Below are positions 63,422 through 64,000 of a stretch of DNA of 64,000 nucleotides, one piece after another. Positions within the stretch are counted from its first letter, which is position 1. Each line of letters begins with the position of its first letter. The position numbers and the translations under genes are program-made. The notes below the pieces were generated by a model. The model worked only from the letters and a program-made list of their open reading frames with translations. It made no database searches and was not told where the DNA came from. Source of the stretch: an uncultured Porphyromonadaceae bacterium (GTDB lineage: Bacteria > Bacteroidota > Bacteroidia > Bacteroidales > Muribaculaceae); contig CANSRU010000001.1 of NCBI GenBank assembly GCA_947649495.1, forward strand, positions 118,837 to 182,836, written 5' to 3'.

Positions 63422-64000
63422 TTAATTGCGGAACACAAGGTCGTCGCCATCCATATCGATGATAATGGGACGTTCCTTATCGACTTTCTGCGCGAGAATA
63501 TCCTTCGAAAGGCGGTTGAGCACCAGGCGGTGGATAGCCCTCTTGACCGGACGGGCTCCGAACTCAGGGTCGTATCCCTCCTCGGCAAGATACTTCATGG
63601 CTGCGGGAGTAACCTCAAGTGTCACACCATTGCGAGCCAGCATCTTCTGGACACTGCGTATCTGCAGACCGACAATCTCCTCAATCTCCTTCTCATTAAG
63701 CGGAGTGAACATTATGGTCTCGTCGATACGGTTAAGGAACTCAGGCCGGATGGTCTGCTTGAGCATATCGATAACCTGAACTTTGGTCTTTTCGATTGTT
63801 TCCTCTCGGTTATCATCGGTCATGGCAGCGAAATTGTCGCGGATTACCGACGAACCCATGTTGGAGGTCATTATTATAATGGTGTTCTTGAAATTGACCA
63901 GACGTCCCTTATTGTCAGTCAGACGTCCATCGTCAAGCACTTGCAGAAGGATGTTGAACACATCGGGATGCGCTTTTTCAATCTCATCGAAGAGCACAAC
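63422..64000 (-). CDS. clpB: ClpB disaggregase, C-terminal part (cut by window edge)
   Basis: The visible 193 codons form the C-terminal part of the second AAA+ domain. Walker B is VVLFDEIEKAHPDVFN, followed by the sensor region TIIIMTSNMGS and the arginine-finger/sensor-2 segment PEFLNRIDE ... GARPVKRAI. ClpB is the Hsp100 disaggregase acting with DnaK. The 5' end lies beyond base 64000. It is followed by a lipoprotein gene. Confidence 0.95.
   Translation of the reverse strand, partial: VVLFDEIEKAHPDVFNILLQVLDDGRLTDNKGRLVNFKNTIIIMTSNMGSSVIRDNFAAMTDDNREETIEKTKVQVIDMLKQTIRPEFLNRIDETIMFTPLNEKEIEEIVGLQIRSVQKMLARNGVTLEVTPAAMKYLAEEGYDPEFGARPVKRAIHRLVLNRLSKDILAQKVDKERPIIIDMDGDDLVFRN

Overview
This window looks like chromosomal DNA of a Bacteroidales bacterium, most likely Muribaculaceae-like. 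The pointers are a complete Na+-translocating NADH:quinone reductase operon (nqrA-F), an ExbB-ExbD-ExbD-TonB operon, many secreted proteins of Bacteroidales-type families (PCMD, DUF4493, DUF4923, PepSY-like, DUF2807, T9SS plug/DUF5103), and promoters of the Bacteroidetes sigma type. Four promoters match TTTG-N20-TAnnTTTG exactly. No insertion sequence, phage, CRISPR array or rRNA was seen. Family names come from pattern recognition, not database searches.

Layout. 0-11.6 kb: a receiver/PEP-synthase-like protein, a coiled-coil protein, a dipeptidyl peptidase IV, a membrane protein, miaA and small envelope or TPR genes. 11.7-13.6 kb: a metal-efflux permease and an AraC-type regulator, both carrying an HMA-like CxxC domain. 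13.7-19.2 kb: tRNA-dihydrouridine synthase, a DUF2807 protein, a short SSB, an OPT transporter and a MATE transporter. 19.3-23.3 kb: DUF3109, T9SS plug protein, ung, tRNA-Arg(CCG) and an M16 peptidase. 23.4-32.9 kb: the minus-strand exbB-exbD-exbD-tonB operon and, divergent from it, nqrABCDEF.

33.0-42.9 kb is the most interesting part. A structured, independently transcribed RNA of about 280 nt (6S-like rod) has a canonical promoter and its own terminator. It is followed by a nine-gene same-strand cluster: three tandem paralogous periplasmic proteins (CsgG-like N-domain plus FlgT-C-like C-domain), a DUF6175-like protein, two LPP20/FlgP-like proteins, a transglutaminase-like cysteine protein, a CHASE2 membrane protein without an output domain, and an overlapping FecR-like secreted protein. 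No flagellar genes are present. I infer an undescribed envelope-associated assembly or sensing system.

42.9-51.4 kb: TatD nuclease, polyprenyl synthetase, lipoproteins, an ECF sigma operon, tRNA-Pro(TGG), alaS, a MerR regulator and a four-helix-bundle protein. 51.6-61.2 kb: a PCMD/calycin-like secreted protein, a 117-bp palindrome-bearing tandem repeat, then a six-gene minus-strand run from a DUF4493-type lipoprotein through two paralogous beta-barrel proteins and a PCMD lipoprotein to an NfeD-SPFH pair. 61.4-64.0 kb: DUF4923 protein, family 2 glycosyltransferase, a lipoprotein and the 3' part of clpB, cut by the window edge.
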